Shown here in pieces: positions 53,264-62,990 of a stretch of DNA of 64,000 nt. The stretch spans positions 3,710,412-3,774,411 of the forward strand of contig CM022679.1 of NCBI GenBank assembly GCA_012295275.1, in the 5' to 3' direction. The DNA comes from Chrysomallon squamiferum. Taxonomy: Eukaryota; Mollusca; Gastropoda; Neomphalida; Peltospiridae. Position 1 is the first letter of the stretch, and each line of letters opens with the position of its first letter. Below the pieces are notes generated by a model. It was not told the origin of the DNA, made no database searches, and saw only the letters and a list, made by a program, of their open reading frames with translations. The position numbers were made by a program, and so were the translations under genes.

Positions 53264-56142
53264 ATCTTGACAGGATTTTGCAATGAAATTTTGGACAAAT
53301 CGAATTTGTCGTAAAGAAAAACTGAATTTGGGTATAGCACTGTTCGGTCGATCATTTACCCTGAAATCAGAAAATGATGATGTATACGCCCCAGCTTCCG
53401 CAGGTAACCGCGGTCGTTACACTCTAACACAAGGTTTCTTGGCATACTACGAGGTGAGTGATATAAACTCGTGGTTATTTTCACATACCCCCTGGCGGAC
53501 ATCATTTTATAAATTATTTCACAGATAAAGCGAACAGTCAAACCGATTTGGATTTGCTTTCTCCAAAATAAATAATTTTATTCTACGGCAGCTTTATACA
53601 ACATTTTTAAAAGGTAGCGTCGCCCATTTTCTGAACTAAACATTGCATCCAAGCAGTGTTGCTTTTGTATGAATCACAACAACCTGCGAACTGCCAACGC
53701 GAAACGCTTGCCTGCCAAAACGTGCGAGTTTTAACCATTTGGTAAATAATTTTGATAATATTCCATGCATAGTTATGCTTTATACACTTTTGATGGTGCG
53801 GCTGACACAAATCTGAGCTTTATTGGGGTTCCAAACGGCGGAAAAATTTTCAAAACAAATTTATACCTTATGCTTATTATGACATTTATCACGTGCAAAA
53901 TGTTTTACTTACATGAACTCGATATATCTGCACAAGAAAGCCAACATGCATTCTGTGTCAGTGCCCGGCCACGATCTTATGATATATTCCAATAAAGGCT
54001 GTAAATATATTCAAGTACAATTGTCTGTAATATGTGTCCCTGTGATTAAAGGACACCTGCAATATAAGGACACTTCTGGTCAGTGTGAGTAAATGACAGG
54101 CACTACTATATATAGATTAATATATAGATTCTGTTTCTTATTTTTTATTATCATTATTTAATTTGATTGATTTAAAAGTTTTGGTTTATGTATTTATTAT
54201 TATTATTTATGTTATTTTTAATTTTTATTATTATATCCTGGTAAGTATTAACTAATAAATATCAGAAAAAAATTCTATTCGTTGAACGTTCATTCTTGAT
54301 ATAGTAATTTTTCTCCAACAACTGCATGGTTTATATTTCTGTTGAAGTCAGTGATATCAGGCAATCTACTTGAACACATCCGTTGTTATGAAATAGAGAA
54401 CACGAATAAAAATGTTTGGATGCAAATCTCTAATAACCTTTTTTTAATCAAATAATATTCAACAGATATGTATTATGAAAAATGAGACAACTAAAGAGAT
54501 CTACAGGGAAAGTGAAAAAGCATCCTACATGGTCCATGGTAACCAGTGGATATCGTACGATAACTGGAAGAACATTCGATGCAAGGTGTCTCTTTATCTT
54601 GTAACTTTTATTATCTTATTAAACAAATAAACAACAAATCAAATAATTTTAAAAGGTGGAAATCTGTAATATAAGATAAAATTATCCTAAATATATATAA
54701 TACGTAAAGAGTTAAATAAAACTAAAAGAAGTATGTATTACAATTAAGCAGTTGGCAGACATCTCAAATAAATGACCTTGTGTATCAAGGCAGCATTCCT
54801 GAATTAAGAATATTATTTTTAAGATCCTTAATTTCTAAATATCTAAAATAAATAAAATTTACAGGTATGCTATGTAAAACAGTATGGATTTGGAGGAATT
54901 ATGATTTGGGCTCTAGATCTTGATGACTTTAATGGAGAGTTTTGTGGAAAAGGCAAATGGCCGGTTTTAAATTCTGTCAAAAATGAGATAAAGCAGAAAC
55001 GTTTGTGTTTCAACCGCAGGTTTACATCATTTCTTTACTTCATAGTTTTTCTTTTTGTACCTGTGATAATCTATGAACACTTTTCTAAATGTTGTTTTAT
55101 CTATCTGTCTTTTTCCACAGCAGGGAATTTACCATAATTTTTGTTTTATATTTAAATTACTGACTGAAATTGATGTCATATGAGATGTCTATATTTTATA
55201 CAATATATATATATTTAACCATATCGACTAATTCACACACATAGAAGGGTCGTAGATAATTATGTATCACACATAAGGAAAAAATCCCCAGTACCCCGTA
55301 TAAATTACATTAATATATAATATTTTATTTTTCACAGAAACACTTTTATTTTATTTTTATAGAACCAAACACTTTAATGTTATGATTTAAATATTATTCT
55401 TTTACAGGACTCCACTTCCCCCGACACGGGTGTCTAAAGATAAAAAAGGTATACTTTATTTATTATATTTACAAGACAATAAAAGTTCAGTTATGACAAG
55501 GGGGTAGTGGAGAATAGTTAATATACTTATAACAGAGTTTGTGTACTTAAGAACATCCGATTACAATCTAACGTGTAGAAAAAATAAAAATTATCGGAGA
55601 TAAAAGATTCTGCCTAAATACCATTTATTTGTAACGTATTAACTCTATACTCCTTCGTATATATATATATATATATATTTTTTTTTTTTTTCCCCTGTCA
55701 TGGATTGTATCTTTTCTTTCATCTTAGATAATCAAATTAGAACTTAGTTTTGATTTCGGAGCTACCTACTACAGGCTAACTTTGAAGCTTTATTTTATTT
55801 TCCTTTATTTTATTTTATTTTATTTTATTTTTTATTATTTATTTTATTTTTATGCTTTTCTTTTCTTCTTATTATTATTTTATTTTATTCCGAGCACTAG
55901 TGTACTTTTTTATCCATGAATTTTTTTATTTTCTGTTTTCAGAAGTGGATAAAATCTATTGTAGAGGTAAACAGAAAAAGAGATATTATGTTCCTAAAAA
56001 CTGCTCAATATACTACGACTGCACCATAGGTATAACATTAGTAAAGTCTTGTGCACCTGGCACCTTCTTCAACTTTGAGCTGCAGGAGTGTGTATACAGA
56101 CATCAAACCACGTGTGGAAAAAAGCAGAAGAAACGGAAATAA
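49163..56142 (+). CDS. Chitinase-like protein (GH18 + CBM14), catalytically dead; complete 11-exon gene
   Basis: Exons: 49163-49229, 49760-49906, 50343-50397, 51008-51260, 52134-52258, 52830-52932, 53274-53453, 54466-54585, 54865-55019, 55408-55448 and 55943-56142. All introns are GT..AG. The sum is 1446 nt, giving 481 residues and a stop with no frame break. Residues 1 to about 20 form a signal peptide. Residues 23 to about 400 are a GH18 barrel with [17 protein letters not shown], the active-site strand, LTYDFHGPW and [13 protein letters not shown]. Residues about 400-415 are a Pro/Lys linker. Residues 422-473 are CBM14 with six Cys. The length matches animal chitinases of this architecture. 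The catalytic DxxDxDxE reads D147-G-L-D150-L-H152-W-K154, so hydrolysis should be lost while the aromatic sugar-binding residues (for example W365) and the chitin-binding domain remain. I infer a secreted chitin- or glycan-binding lectin. It is the first of two tandem copies. Confidence 0.93.
49398..49488. repeat. Perfect 17-bp inverted repeat around TA-rich loop, intron 1 of gene 1
   Basis: ATATCGGGTGGACATTC (49398-49414) faces GAATGTCCACCCGATAT (49472-49488) across a 57-base CATA/TATA loop, making a possible cruciform or RNA hairpin. Confidence 0.8.
49526..49598 (+). repeat. (TA)n microsatellite in intron 1 of gene 1
   Basis: About 73 bp of TA, absent at this length from gene 2. Confidence 0.96.
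49760..49906 (+). CDS. Gene 1 exon 2: GH18 first strand
   Basis: This exon encodes [14 protein letters not shown], then [24 protein letters not shown], the usual N-terminal beta strand and first helix of animal chitinases. Acceptor TTCTCTAG, donor AAAG|GTTCC, phases 1 and 1. It differs from the gene 2 exon by one silent change (ttg/tta). Confidence 0.93.
50343..50397 (+). CDS. Gene 1 exon 3: short GH18 exon
   Basis: It encodes [18 protein letters not shown]. The correct donor is GGAAT|GTAGGT. Using the more obvious TAG|GTTAC just downstream would put a TAG stop in frame. Exit phase 2, joining exon 4 as AT|G TAT. Base-for-base identical to gene 2 exon 3. Confidence 0.87.
51008..51260 (+). CDS. 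Gene 1 exon 4: GH18 core with mutated catalytic motif
   Basis: It encodes [16 protein letters not shown], then ILAVGGWD and [11 protein letters not shown]. The motif occupies 51177-51206, with His at 51192-51194 and Lys at 51198-51200, where active chitinases have Asp and the catalytic Glu. Acceptor TTTAAAG, donor CAG|GTAAAC, phases 2 and 0. Confidence 0.93.
52134..52258 (+). CDS. Gene 1 exon 5: GH18 middle region
   Basis: It encodes [20 protein letters not shown] and then [20 protein letters not shown], matching the ELxxAF..KPRL..A.V segment of chitinases. Acceptor TTTCCCAG, donor GCAG|GTTGT, phases 0 and 2. Confidence 0.9.
52444..52829 (+). repeat. 33-bp minisatellite ending in the exon 6 acceptor (gene 1)
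   Basis: About 12 units of roughly 33 bp, each starting TCACGTATTTCAG and ending in TTTAGTGGTTG or close variants. One unit is shortened to 22 bp and one to 17 bp. The true exon 6 acceptor at 52818-52829 is the last unit, and exon 6 itself continues the pattern to a second TCACGTAT 36 bp on. Most units hold a 'tttcag' decoy acceptor. One open frame (VVTYF..IILV repeats) runs through the array into exon 6. Confidence 0.92.
52830..52932 (+). CDS. Gene 1 exon 6: YDF strand, preceded by amplified acceptor repeats
   Basis: It encodes [18 protein letters not shown], the conserved (M/L)TYD(F/L)HG strand whose Tyr-Asp pair lines the substrate site. Its acceptor (tttcag) and first 20 or so bases look like the last unit of the minisatellite that fills the preceding intron. 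Donor ACA|GTGAGT, phases 2 and 0. Confidence 0.9.
53222..53262 (+). repeat. Poly-T before exon 7 of gene 1
   Basis: 41 T, 11 bases upstream of the exon 7 acceptor, serving as an extreme polypyrimidine tract. Gene 2 lacks this run. Confidence 0.95.
53274..53453 (+). CDS. Gene 1 exon 7: GH18, GIALFGRSF segment
   Basis: It encodes [26 protein letters not shown] and GFLAYYE, matching the family's (V)GxPxYGRSFxL and L(A)YYEIC segments. Acceptor TTGACAG after a long T tract, donor GAG|GTGAGT, phases 0 and 0. Confidence 0.93.
53488..54120. mobile_element. Same transposon relic in intron 7 of gene 1, left end lost
   Basis: It shares the interior of the gene 2 element from GCGGACATCATTTTA and CAGATAAAGCGAACAGTCAA onward, and the right end GGCACTACTATATATA. 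The left inverted repeat is missing, and about 90 bases near 53690-53780 are specific to this copy. Confidence 0.45.
54466..54585 (+). CDS. Gene 1 exon 8: GH18 C-terminal part
   Basis: It begins [13 protein letters not shown] and continues [18 protein letters not shown], matching the family's IC..L..G...Y...G..W..YD(D/N). Acceptor CAACAG, donor CAAG|GTGTCT, phases 0 and 0. The gene 2 counterpart would lie a few bases past the window end. Confidence 0.92.
54865..55019 (+). CDS. Gene 1 exon 9: last barrel strand and C-terminal helix
   Basis: It encodes [16 protein letters not shown], then [14 protein letters not shown], the hallmark end of GH18 chitinases. The conserved Trp (W365) that stacks on sugar in this family is present. 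Acceptor TTTACAG, donor CGCAG|GTTTAC, phases 0 and 2. Confidence 0.94.
55408..55448 (+). CDS. Gene 1 exon 10: linker
   Basis: A 41-nt exon coding [13 protein letters not shown], a short Pro/Lys linker between barrel and CBM14. It is supported by its splice sites (CTTTTACAG before, AAAG|GTATAC after) and because it alone restores the frame from phase 2 to phase 1 into exon 11. Confidence 0.8.
55943..56142 (+). CDS. Gene 1 exon 11: CBM14 chitin-binding domain and stop
   Basis: It encodes a peritrophin-A type (CBM14) domain with six Cys at residues 422, 436, 442, 452, 465 and 473, with the aromatic pairs YYVP and IYYDC and then [11 protein letters not shown]. It ends in a basic tail (KKQKKRK) and TAA at 56140. 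An AATAAA overlaps the stop region at 56144, with another at 56288. Confidence 0.93.
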
Positions 56143-56575
56143 TAATAAAGATAATAAAATTGATTCACACATTTATATATAATTTAGATCTAATTGTCAT
56201 TTAATTATTAAAAACCAATATACTACATTATACAATTTACAGATGTCAGTATACAATTTGTTTTTGTAATTTTGAACATTTTCTATTAATAAAACTAATT
56301 TTATTTATGATTTTATGTACGGTAGAAAGGTCATGTTTCGATACTCATACCCTTAATATGCTAGGAAGAGTTTTAAATATATTTAAGCGTTATTTTTTAT
56401 ATCTATAATATAGTTATTATTGTATAATAATAATTACAAAATTAAATGGTATAATACAAAAATCTTTGCCTGTTTATAATTACGAGAAGATAATAATTCA
56501 AAACACTTAATTAACAATGGCAGTGAAAGATCAGTTTTAAAAATTGGCACAATATAACAAAACACATGTCATGAC
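56143..56575. other. 3' flank of gene 1 up to the duplication junction
   Basis: AT-rich sequence with the presumed 3' UTR. Nothing else recognisable before the second Tigger-like element. Confidence 0.5.
56288..56293 (+). terminator. Candidate polyadenylation signal of gene 1
   Basis: AATAAA lies 146 bases past the stop codon. A closer AATAAA at 56144-56149 would give an almost absent 3' UTR, so this downstream one is the more likely site. Confidence 0.4.
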
Positions 56576-57190
56576 CCTTTTTATTATAACGTGTTTTTAA
56601 ACAAGAAAAATGCATGTATAAGTGACAAATATTGTATAAAAAAACAAAAAAGATAATATAAAAAATAAAGTCGTTTTGTAAAGTGTACATGGTTAGGGCT
56701 TCTCCATTTTTTGATGGACAGAGGTCCGCAGCTCAGAAAATATTTTAGGACCTTTCACTGGAGTTAAAACTTTTATCGACTCCTTCTGCTTCAGTGTGGT
56801 ATATATCGTAAAAGTACTAACCTCGCACCCAAGCCATGTTGATTACAAGCACACCTCGTTCATGTTTGTCTATGATTTCTTGCTTTCATTCAATGAACAT
56901 CATCCGCTTATTCTTCTCAGCATCGTCCTTTGCAATCATTTTCTTAGGATCAATGGATATTTGGCAAAATAATGCCCAAAATACGAGCACAACACAACAG
57001 AGATGCTTCCACGGCGAGGTAACCACGTGAAGCAAACGAGTGAGACGCGGGATGCTGGGCAGATGTTGTGTTCTTCGTTGCGCCAAATAGCGGCAACGTA
57101 TCTGAAGCTCGTTCGTAACTCAAAGCAAAGATCCATCTTGCGAATGCTCGTAACTCGGAAAATTCGTAAGTTTCAGCACTCGTAAGTTTT
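56576..57190 (-). mobile_element. Degenerate Tigger/pogo-like DNA transposon, copy 2
   Basis: Related to the element at 46.4 kb, with minus-strand DPKKMIAKDDAEKNKRMM, then KQEIIDKHERGVLVINMA, then LKQKESIK in shifted frames, again the transposase N-terminus. The left terminal repeat seen in copy 1 is absent. The right part differs in arrangement from copy 1 more than the neighbouring DNA does, which hints that the two were separate insertions. Confidence 0.72.
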
Positions 57191-58193
57191 TATATATATA
57201 TATATATATATGAGAAATAAAGAAATAAAATAAATGAAAATGTTTGACGTCCTAAACTTCTTAGGATCTTATATCTTATTATTACTGTCAGACTGATTCT
57301 TAATTGCACGTAATTTCTTATTCATTTACGGTGTTTCGCCTTTAAACGTAAAGAGTTGTTTCCCCTACACCGTAATTTGAATAATCGTTACAACTCTAGC
57401 TGTTAAATCCCAAATAATTTGGTCATTAGCAAGTTTTATATTGTCTTATACGCGTATCTGGCAGACAAGCAGTTAACTGAATGATATTATTTATTTATTT
57501 ATTTATTTATTTATTGATAATATTTTTTTTCTTCTGCTATTGAAAGTAAGGAGGTGCAGTATTTACTATTACATGTAGCTTTTGCGCTAAATTTTAAACC
57601 TACGTCACAAATATAAACATATATATAGCTCAGTAACTTATAACGTACAGTGACTGACTTCCGTTATAGCCTTTGAAATGAACAACAATGCGTATACTTT
57701 ATTAGTTATAACACCATAAGAAACCTAGCGAAAAGTTTTCAGGTGAGTGTTATGTGTCGCTTAACACCAGTTTTCCTGTAATTAAGGAATTAGTCTTTGA
57801 AGTTTGACTATTTCTATCATGTATTCGTGAAGCCGATCAATTACTATTCAAACAAAAATTTAATTAGCTATATTAATATAAAAATACAAAAAAAAACCCC
57901 CCAAAACACCGATAATGTAACGGGTTTACAATTACTATGATCCGTTGGTAAAAAGTTAAATAAAATAAAATAATCAATAGAATAAATAAATTAAGTAATA
58001 ATAATAATAATTCTCCATCATTTATGTGAATGTATTCTTATAACAAATTGATGTAATGAATGACGTAATAGCGTCGATCGTTAGACTGAAATAGATTAAC
58101 AGTCGCACTGGCGTAATTAGAGAACAGGAGGGGGGACGGTTCATTATTACTGACTTCTCATGGGACAGAACTTTCTCTGTGTGTGGATGTGTG

Positions 58194-58230
<37 letters not shown>

Positions 58231-58231
<1 letters not shown>

Positions 58232-58387
58232 ATCTAGTTTATATATAGTCTTTGCCTGTCGTTTCAGATAAGTACTGGCAGTGGAAAACCACATCGTTAG
58301 CTATAATTGAGATTTCAAAATTAGTTACTGTAAGATCTATGTCTATATAAATGTGTTTGTGTGTTCATAATATATCCGCCTCTGTGT

Positions 58388-58421
<34 letters not shown>

Positions 58422-58454
58422 CATCTAGTTTATATATAGTCTTTGCCTGTCGTT
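58231..58454. repeat. Local direct duplication in the gene 2 promoter region
   Basis: CATCTAGTTTATATATAGTC plus TTTGCCTGTCGTT occurs at 58231-58264 and again at 58422-58454, each directly after a (GT)n run. Gene 1 shows the sequence only in part, once. Confidence 0.8.
58344..58351 (+). promoter_or_regulatory. Candidate TATA box upstream of gene 2
   Basis: TATATAAA in the same context (CTATGTCTATATAAATGTG) as gene 1, 323 bases before the ATG. Confidence 0.25.
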
Positions 58455-58598
58455 GTTATGTGTTATTTCTATCTCGTAACGTAATCTTTTAAAATACATG
58501 CACAAATAATGTATGTGTCTCAGTTTCAGTTATATCTCTGTTTTGTTATTTATTATTCTTATTGTTCTTGTTGTTGTTGTAGTTACTATCACTTTTAC

Positions 58599-58646
<48 letters not shown>

Positions 58647-58673
58647 CATTATTTTGTAGACTGACGTTTCCAG

Positions 58674-58740
58674 ATGCATCCGCAAAACATATTCTTGCTG
58701 TCCTTTCTAACTGTCATACCTGTATTAGCTAGAGCGAAAG
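58674..58740 (+). CDS. Gene 2 exon 1: start and signal peptide, GC donor
   Basis: It encodes the same 22 residues as gene 1 with one silent change (gcc to gcg). The following intron begins GCATGAG where gene 1 has GTATGAG. If the intron were retained, translation would stop within about ten codons. Confidence 0.8.
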
Positions 58741-58900
58741 GCATGAGATCATTTAAAAATCATTTATAACTTGAACATTTATACATACATTCATGTATAC
58801 ATACTTATATACATACATACATATATACATTCATACATAGATACACACATTTATAGTCCACTTCAAACAAACATACATTTACAGATACGTAGGCCTATAT

Positions 58901-59023
58901 CGGGTGGACATTCATATATGTGTATATATAAATATATACATAATATACATACATACGTACATACGTACATACATACATACATATATACATATATACATAA
59001 ATGCCCATCAGAATGTCCACCCG
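58901..59023. repeat. Matching inverted repeat, intron 1 of gene 2
   Basis: CGGGTGGACATTC (58901-58913) and GAATGTCCACCCG (59011-59023) keep 13 bp of the arms seen in gene 1. The loop is longer (97 bases) through CATA-repeat expansion. Confidence 0.78.
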
Positions 59024-59238
59024 AAATGTATGTATGTCTGTGTGCATATATATGTACATATATGTATCTATGTATGTGTGTATGTATGTATGTATGTATG
59101 TAGGAATATTGATGTGTCTATAAATATAAATGTTTACGTATGTTTCTACGTAAAGAAAGAGATATATTGAAGATCAGATGTATTTGTTTTCTTAATAATC
59201 AGATTATAAAGCCTCTTGATGTTTTTCTTTTTCTCTAG

Positions 59239-59385
59239 ATTATCGGGTTGTTTGCTATTACACAAACTGGGCGCAATACAGAGGGGGAAAAGCAAGGTTC
59301 TTACCAGAAAACATAGATCCTTCTTTGTGTACACATATCATTTATGCGTTTGCAGACCTCGAGTACGACAAAGAAAATGACAAAG
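59239..59385 (+). CDS. Gene 2 exon 2: GH18 first strand
   Basis: Same protein sequence as gene 1 exon 2 ([12 protein letters not shown]). Splice sites intact, phases 1 and 1. Confidence 0.88.
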
Positions 59386-59821
59386 GTTCCACAAGGCATT
59401 AATAATACATGTATAAGATATCTGATTCTTTTACACATTTTATGTTCTAAGAATTCTGTCTCTTATGCTCTGAGTAAGGATTACAGTCTTAACAACACTA
59501 TCTAGATAGGCAAACATCTTTCTTTTAGTAGTTTCGTTTAAGAAATGTTAGCTTTTATAAGTTAGTGTAGAGTTTGCTTTGTTTCTGTTAGAGCTTAGCG
59601 TATTGTTGTCGAGTGGACGGCCTTTTCAACAGGATTAATATCCCTTTCATTTGAGAAATGTAAAAAACTTAAATTTCTTTTGTCATTTTATCATTGTTAT
59701 TTTCAATTTAAGACTGTAAAATTAACTGACATGAAGTTTCGCAATGGGACAAAGAAGAAAGAAAAAAAAAACAGTTCACACATAAACACACGCTGACAGA
59801 TGTTTTCTTTTTCTTTTACAG

Positions 59822-59876
59822 TTCAGTTAAACGCGTTCGAGTGGAATGATGAATCAAAAACTGATTTCGAAGGAAT
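59822..59876 (+). CDS. Gene 2 exon 3
   Basis: Identical to gene 1 exon 3, including the GGAAT|GTAGGT donor that avoids a stop. Confidence 0.83.
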
Positions 59877-60487
59877 GTAGGTTACAGTGAATTAACTATT
59901 TCAAGCTCTGATATTTCGTTCATTGTAACAATTTTAATAAATTTCCAAAAACAAGTTTGTAAATCTAACTGATATAGACCAATTAATTCTATCTCTGTAT
60001 ATATATAACTAATGAAAAATAACTTTTAGTAGTCCTACATTAAAACCTATTTATGCCGCATCCAAAATGATTCCGCTGATTCTCTCGCCTATTTTTGCGA
60101 ATTTTGCTCAAACTCGCGGTATTAATGGTTTTGTTTTTAAACTGCTGCCAGTTCTCAAGAAGAGAAGCTGCAGGAACTCTTATAAACCGTTTTCCATTGC
60201 AGCCTTCTTTTATATTTTATTTTAATTCAATAGAACCTGCATTGTTTTTCATTGGTTCGATTTGTCATAAATTATAGCATCAATTAAATTTAAAAAAAAA
60301 AAATGAAATGGATAACAATTAAAATAAACAGAAAACAAATTTAAATAAATATTAGTAGACATCACAAAAAACTTAATTCTGTAGTTTTCTCAGAAATGAT
60401 AAAATATAAAATAAAAGTCATACTGAATGAATCAGGAATATTCAGAACTTTTTAATTATTTTTTTTCTTTCTTTCTTTCATTTAAAG

Positions 60488-60741
60488 GTATGAACGGTTT
60501 CAAAAGGTTTTGTCTAAGTTTTCAAATGTGTAAAAAAATTCTTGCTGTTGGTGGCTGGGATAAATATACAAAACCCTTTGATGCACTTATTTCAAATGAT
60601 TATAGTCGCCAATATTTTGCTAATGCAACAATAAGATTCTTAAGAAAACATTATTTCGATGGTCTCGATCTGCACTGGAAATATTCAGTTAACAAGATAA
60701 ATGGAGCAATACGAAAAATTCAACTTGTCCAGCTGATGCAG
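60488..60741 (+). pseudogene. Gene 2 exon 4: +1 frameshift and stop
   Basis: After TCA AAT GTG an extra T at 60531 turns the next codon into TAA. Read one frame over, the exon continues [17 protein letters not shown] and [11 protein letters not shown] (60658-60687), with the same His and Lys replacements as gene 1. Its last 18 codons (60688-60741) differ from gene 1 in ten codons, all of them amino-acid changes. Confidence 0.85.
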
Positions 60742-61609
60742 GTAAACTTAAAACTGAAGTCATTTATTGTTCTGTGTTTTAAAATCTTTCTCTCCCTAAT
60801 GTATTTTAGGTACTTAGCCGTTCAGCTTTTTATAGATTTGTGTGTATTTGCATTGAAAGAAAACAAAGACGAAGAAATTAATTAATTTAGTTAATTAAAG
60901 GAAAGTAATTCGCGCAGCTTGGTCAGATAAGACTACTTTACTGAAGAGGAAGAAACTTGCTTTGTAACACATGCAGGAGAGAAAAAGTTATATATTTGTT
61001 ATGTTTTATTTTTATATTTATAGGATGAACAAACGTCTCAGGTTAAAAAATACTATTAATTCAAAGACATTGAAATGACAAAATGTTTTTATTTTTTATT
61101 TACAGCTTAAAGTTCTAGTTTCTTTTTACCTTATAAAACAGTAACTGAAGCATTTTTCAATATCGGCGACTTTATAGTGTATTTACAGTGCAGTTGGCAT
61201 TTGTAACAGGAAAATATATAAAATAACATTACATATAAATTCAATATTAATTTTTACCAGTGTTCCCTGATGGCTGAAAATACCAATAGTCTGATTTGTG
61301 ATTGATTTTCAATAATTTAAACAAACTAATAAATAAAATTAACATTTCCATATCGTTTATATGTACCTATATAAAGTGAAAGTCGCTTTTGTTCGAATAT
61401 ATTTACATTTTACATCACTCTGTTCAATATAATTAAGTAATATTTCGCTTTATTTATTTATTTAGTCAGTTAGTTCGTTAGTTAGTTATTTATTTTCATC
61501 TCTTTTATTTATTTAGTTTTTAAATTCAAATCATTGTGTGCATACAGTAACCCAGTCATAAAATGTTATTCTCTAAAGCAGTCCTGATATGTTTTTCTCC
61601 ATTTCCCAG

Positions 61610-61734
61610 GCATTGAAATCAGCCTTTACAGAGGAAAACCAACGGACACACAAACCTAGACTCTTACTGATTTTATCTGCAAATGTTCAGACTGATGTGA
61701 TGACGTCGCCTTACCAAGCTGAAGCAATCTGCAG
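61610..61734 (+). CDS. Gene 2 exon 5
   Basis: Begins [11 protein letters not shown] and continues VMTSPYQAEAI, with three replacements relative to gene 1 (E to A, S to P, H to Q). Splice sites intact. Confidence 0.84.
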
Positions 61735-61920
61735 GTTGTATGTGCAAAACATTGCTTAAAAACAATGCATTAGCTAATGTGGTAAAATAAAATTTATAAT
61801 AATAAACCAAATTCAGATCATATTATTTACAGTCATGTCTGAAATACACGAATGTCCAGATATTTATTTTGCTTTACCTACTGACATGCAAAATGTGTAA
61901 TTTATTTACAAATTTCGTTC

Positions 61921-62372
61921 TCACGTATTTCAGTTATATTATTTATTAATTTTGTTGTCACGTATTTCAGTTGTATTATTTTATTGGTTGTCTCGTATTT
62001 CAGATGTATTATTTTAGTGGTTGTCACGTATTTCTGTTGTATTATTTTATTGGTTATCACATATTTCAGTTGTATTATTTTAGTGGTTGTCACGTATTTC
62101 AATAATATTATTTTAGTGGTTGTCACGTACTTCAGTAATATTAGTTTAATGGTTGTCACGTATTATATTACTGGTTGTCACTACTTCAGCTACATTATTC
62201 AATGGTTGTCACGTATTTCAGTAATATTATTTTAATGGTTGTCACGTATTATATTACTGGTTCTCACGTATTTCAGCTATATTATTCAATGGTTGTCACG
62301 TATTTCAGTTACATTATTTTAGTGGTTGTCACATATTTCAGTTATTATTTCAATGGTTGTCACGTATTTCAG
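61921..62372 (+). repeat. 33-bp minisatellite ending in the exon 6 acceptor (gene 2)
   Basis: Same unit as in gene 1 but about 14 units, with two 22-bp short units (TCACGTATTATATTACTGGT) where gene 1 has one, and several 31-32 bp units. Unit number and order differ between the paralogues, so the array has changed since the duplication. Confidence 0.92.
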
Positions 62373-62475
62373 CTATACTGATTTTATAAACGTCCTCACG
62401 TATGACTTCCATGGTCCTTGGGCTGGCGTTACAGGTCACTTTAGTCCAATCTTCAAGCCAAGTGCAAGATGTACA
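62373..62475 (+). CDS. Gene 2 exon 6, preceded by amplified acceptor repeats
   Basis: [18 protein letters not shown] is unchanged. Replacements relative to gene 1 are R to S at the junction, D to G and G to S. The preceding intron holds a longer version of the acceptor minisatellite. Confidence 0.84.
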
Positions 62476-62810
62476 GTGAGTTCATATTTAATTGTTTTCC
62501 TATGAAAATGGTTCTATAAGGAGCAATATAAGTATGCATCGACTTTCGTCTTTATTTTTTATTATATGATTTGAAATCAAATAATTTCTGCAAATGATGT
62601 TCCTTGCTCATTTTTTATTTATTTACTGATTATTATTTCTATTCTTATTTGTTTTTACTCTTTTTTTTTATTAGATTTCTTTTAATATTATTCGATTTTG
62701 TCTGGATTTATTTAATTTTCATTATTTTTTTTTCATTTTTATTTTGTATTACTAATTTTTTTTTGGATCTGATTGTTATTCCCGCTTACATCTATTTTAT
62801 GTTTTGACAG

Positions 62811-62990
62811 GATTTTGCAATGAAATTTTGGACTAATCGAATTTGTGGTAAAGAAAAACTGAATGTGGGTATAGCACTGTTCGGTCGATCATTTACCCTG
62901 AAATCACCAAATGATGATGTATACGCCCCAGCTTCCGCAGGTAACCGCGGTCGTTACACTCTAACACAAGGTTTCTTGGCATACTACGAG
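62811..62990 (+). CDS. Gene 2 exon 7
   Basis: Same 180-nt exon as gene 1, with [11 protein letters not shown] and GFLAYYE kept. Changes are R to G, L to V and E to P. This is the last exon inside the window. Confidence 0.86.

Larger units (their letters stand above)
57190..58673. other. Upstream flank of gene 2
   Basis: Homologous to the gene 1 flank. Contains (TTTA)n at 57486-57514, two (GT)n blocks at 58197-58230 and 58390-58420, and (ATT)n at 58599-58650. No coding sequence seen. Confidence 0.6.
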
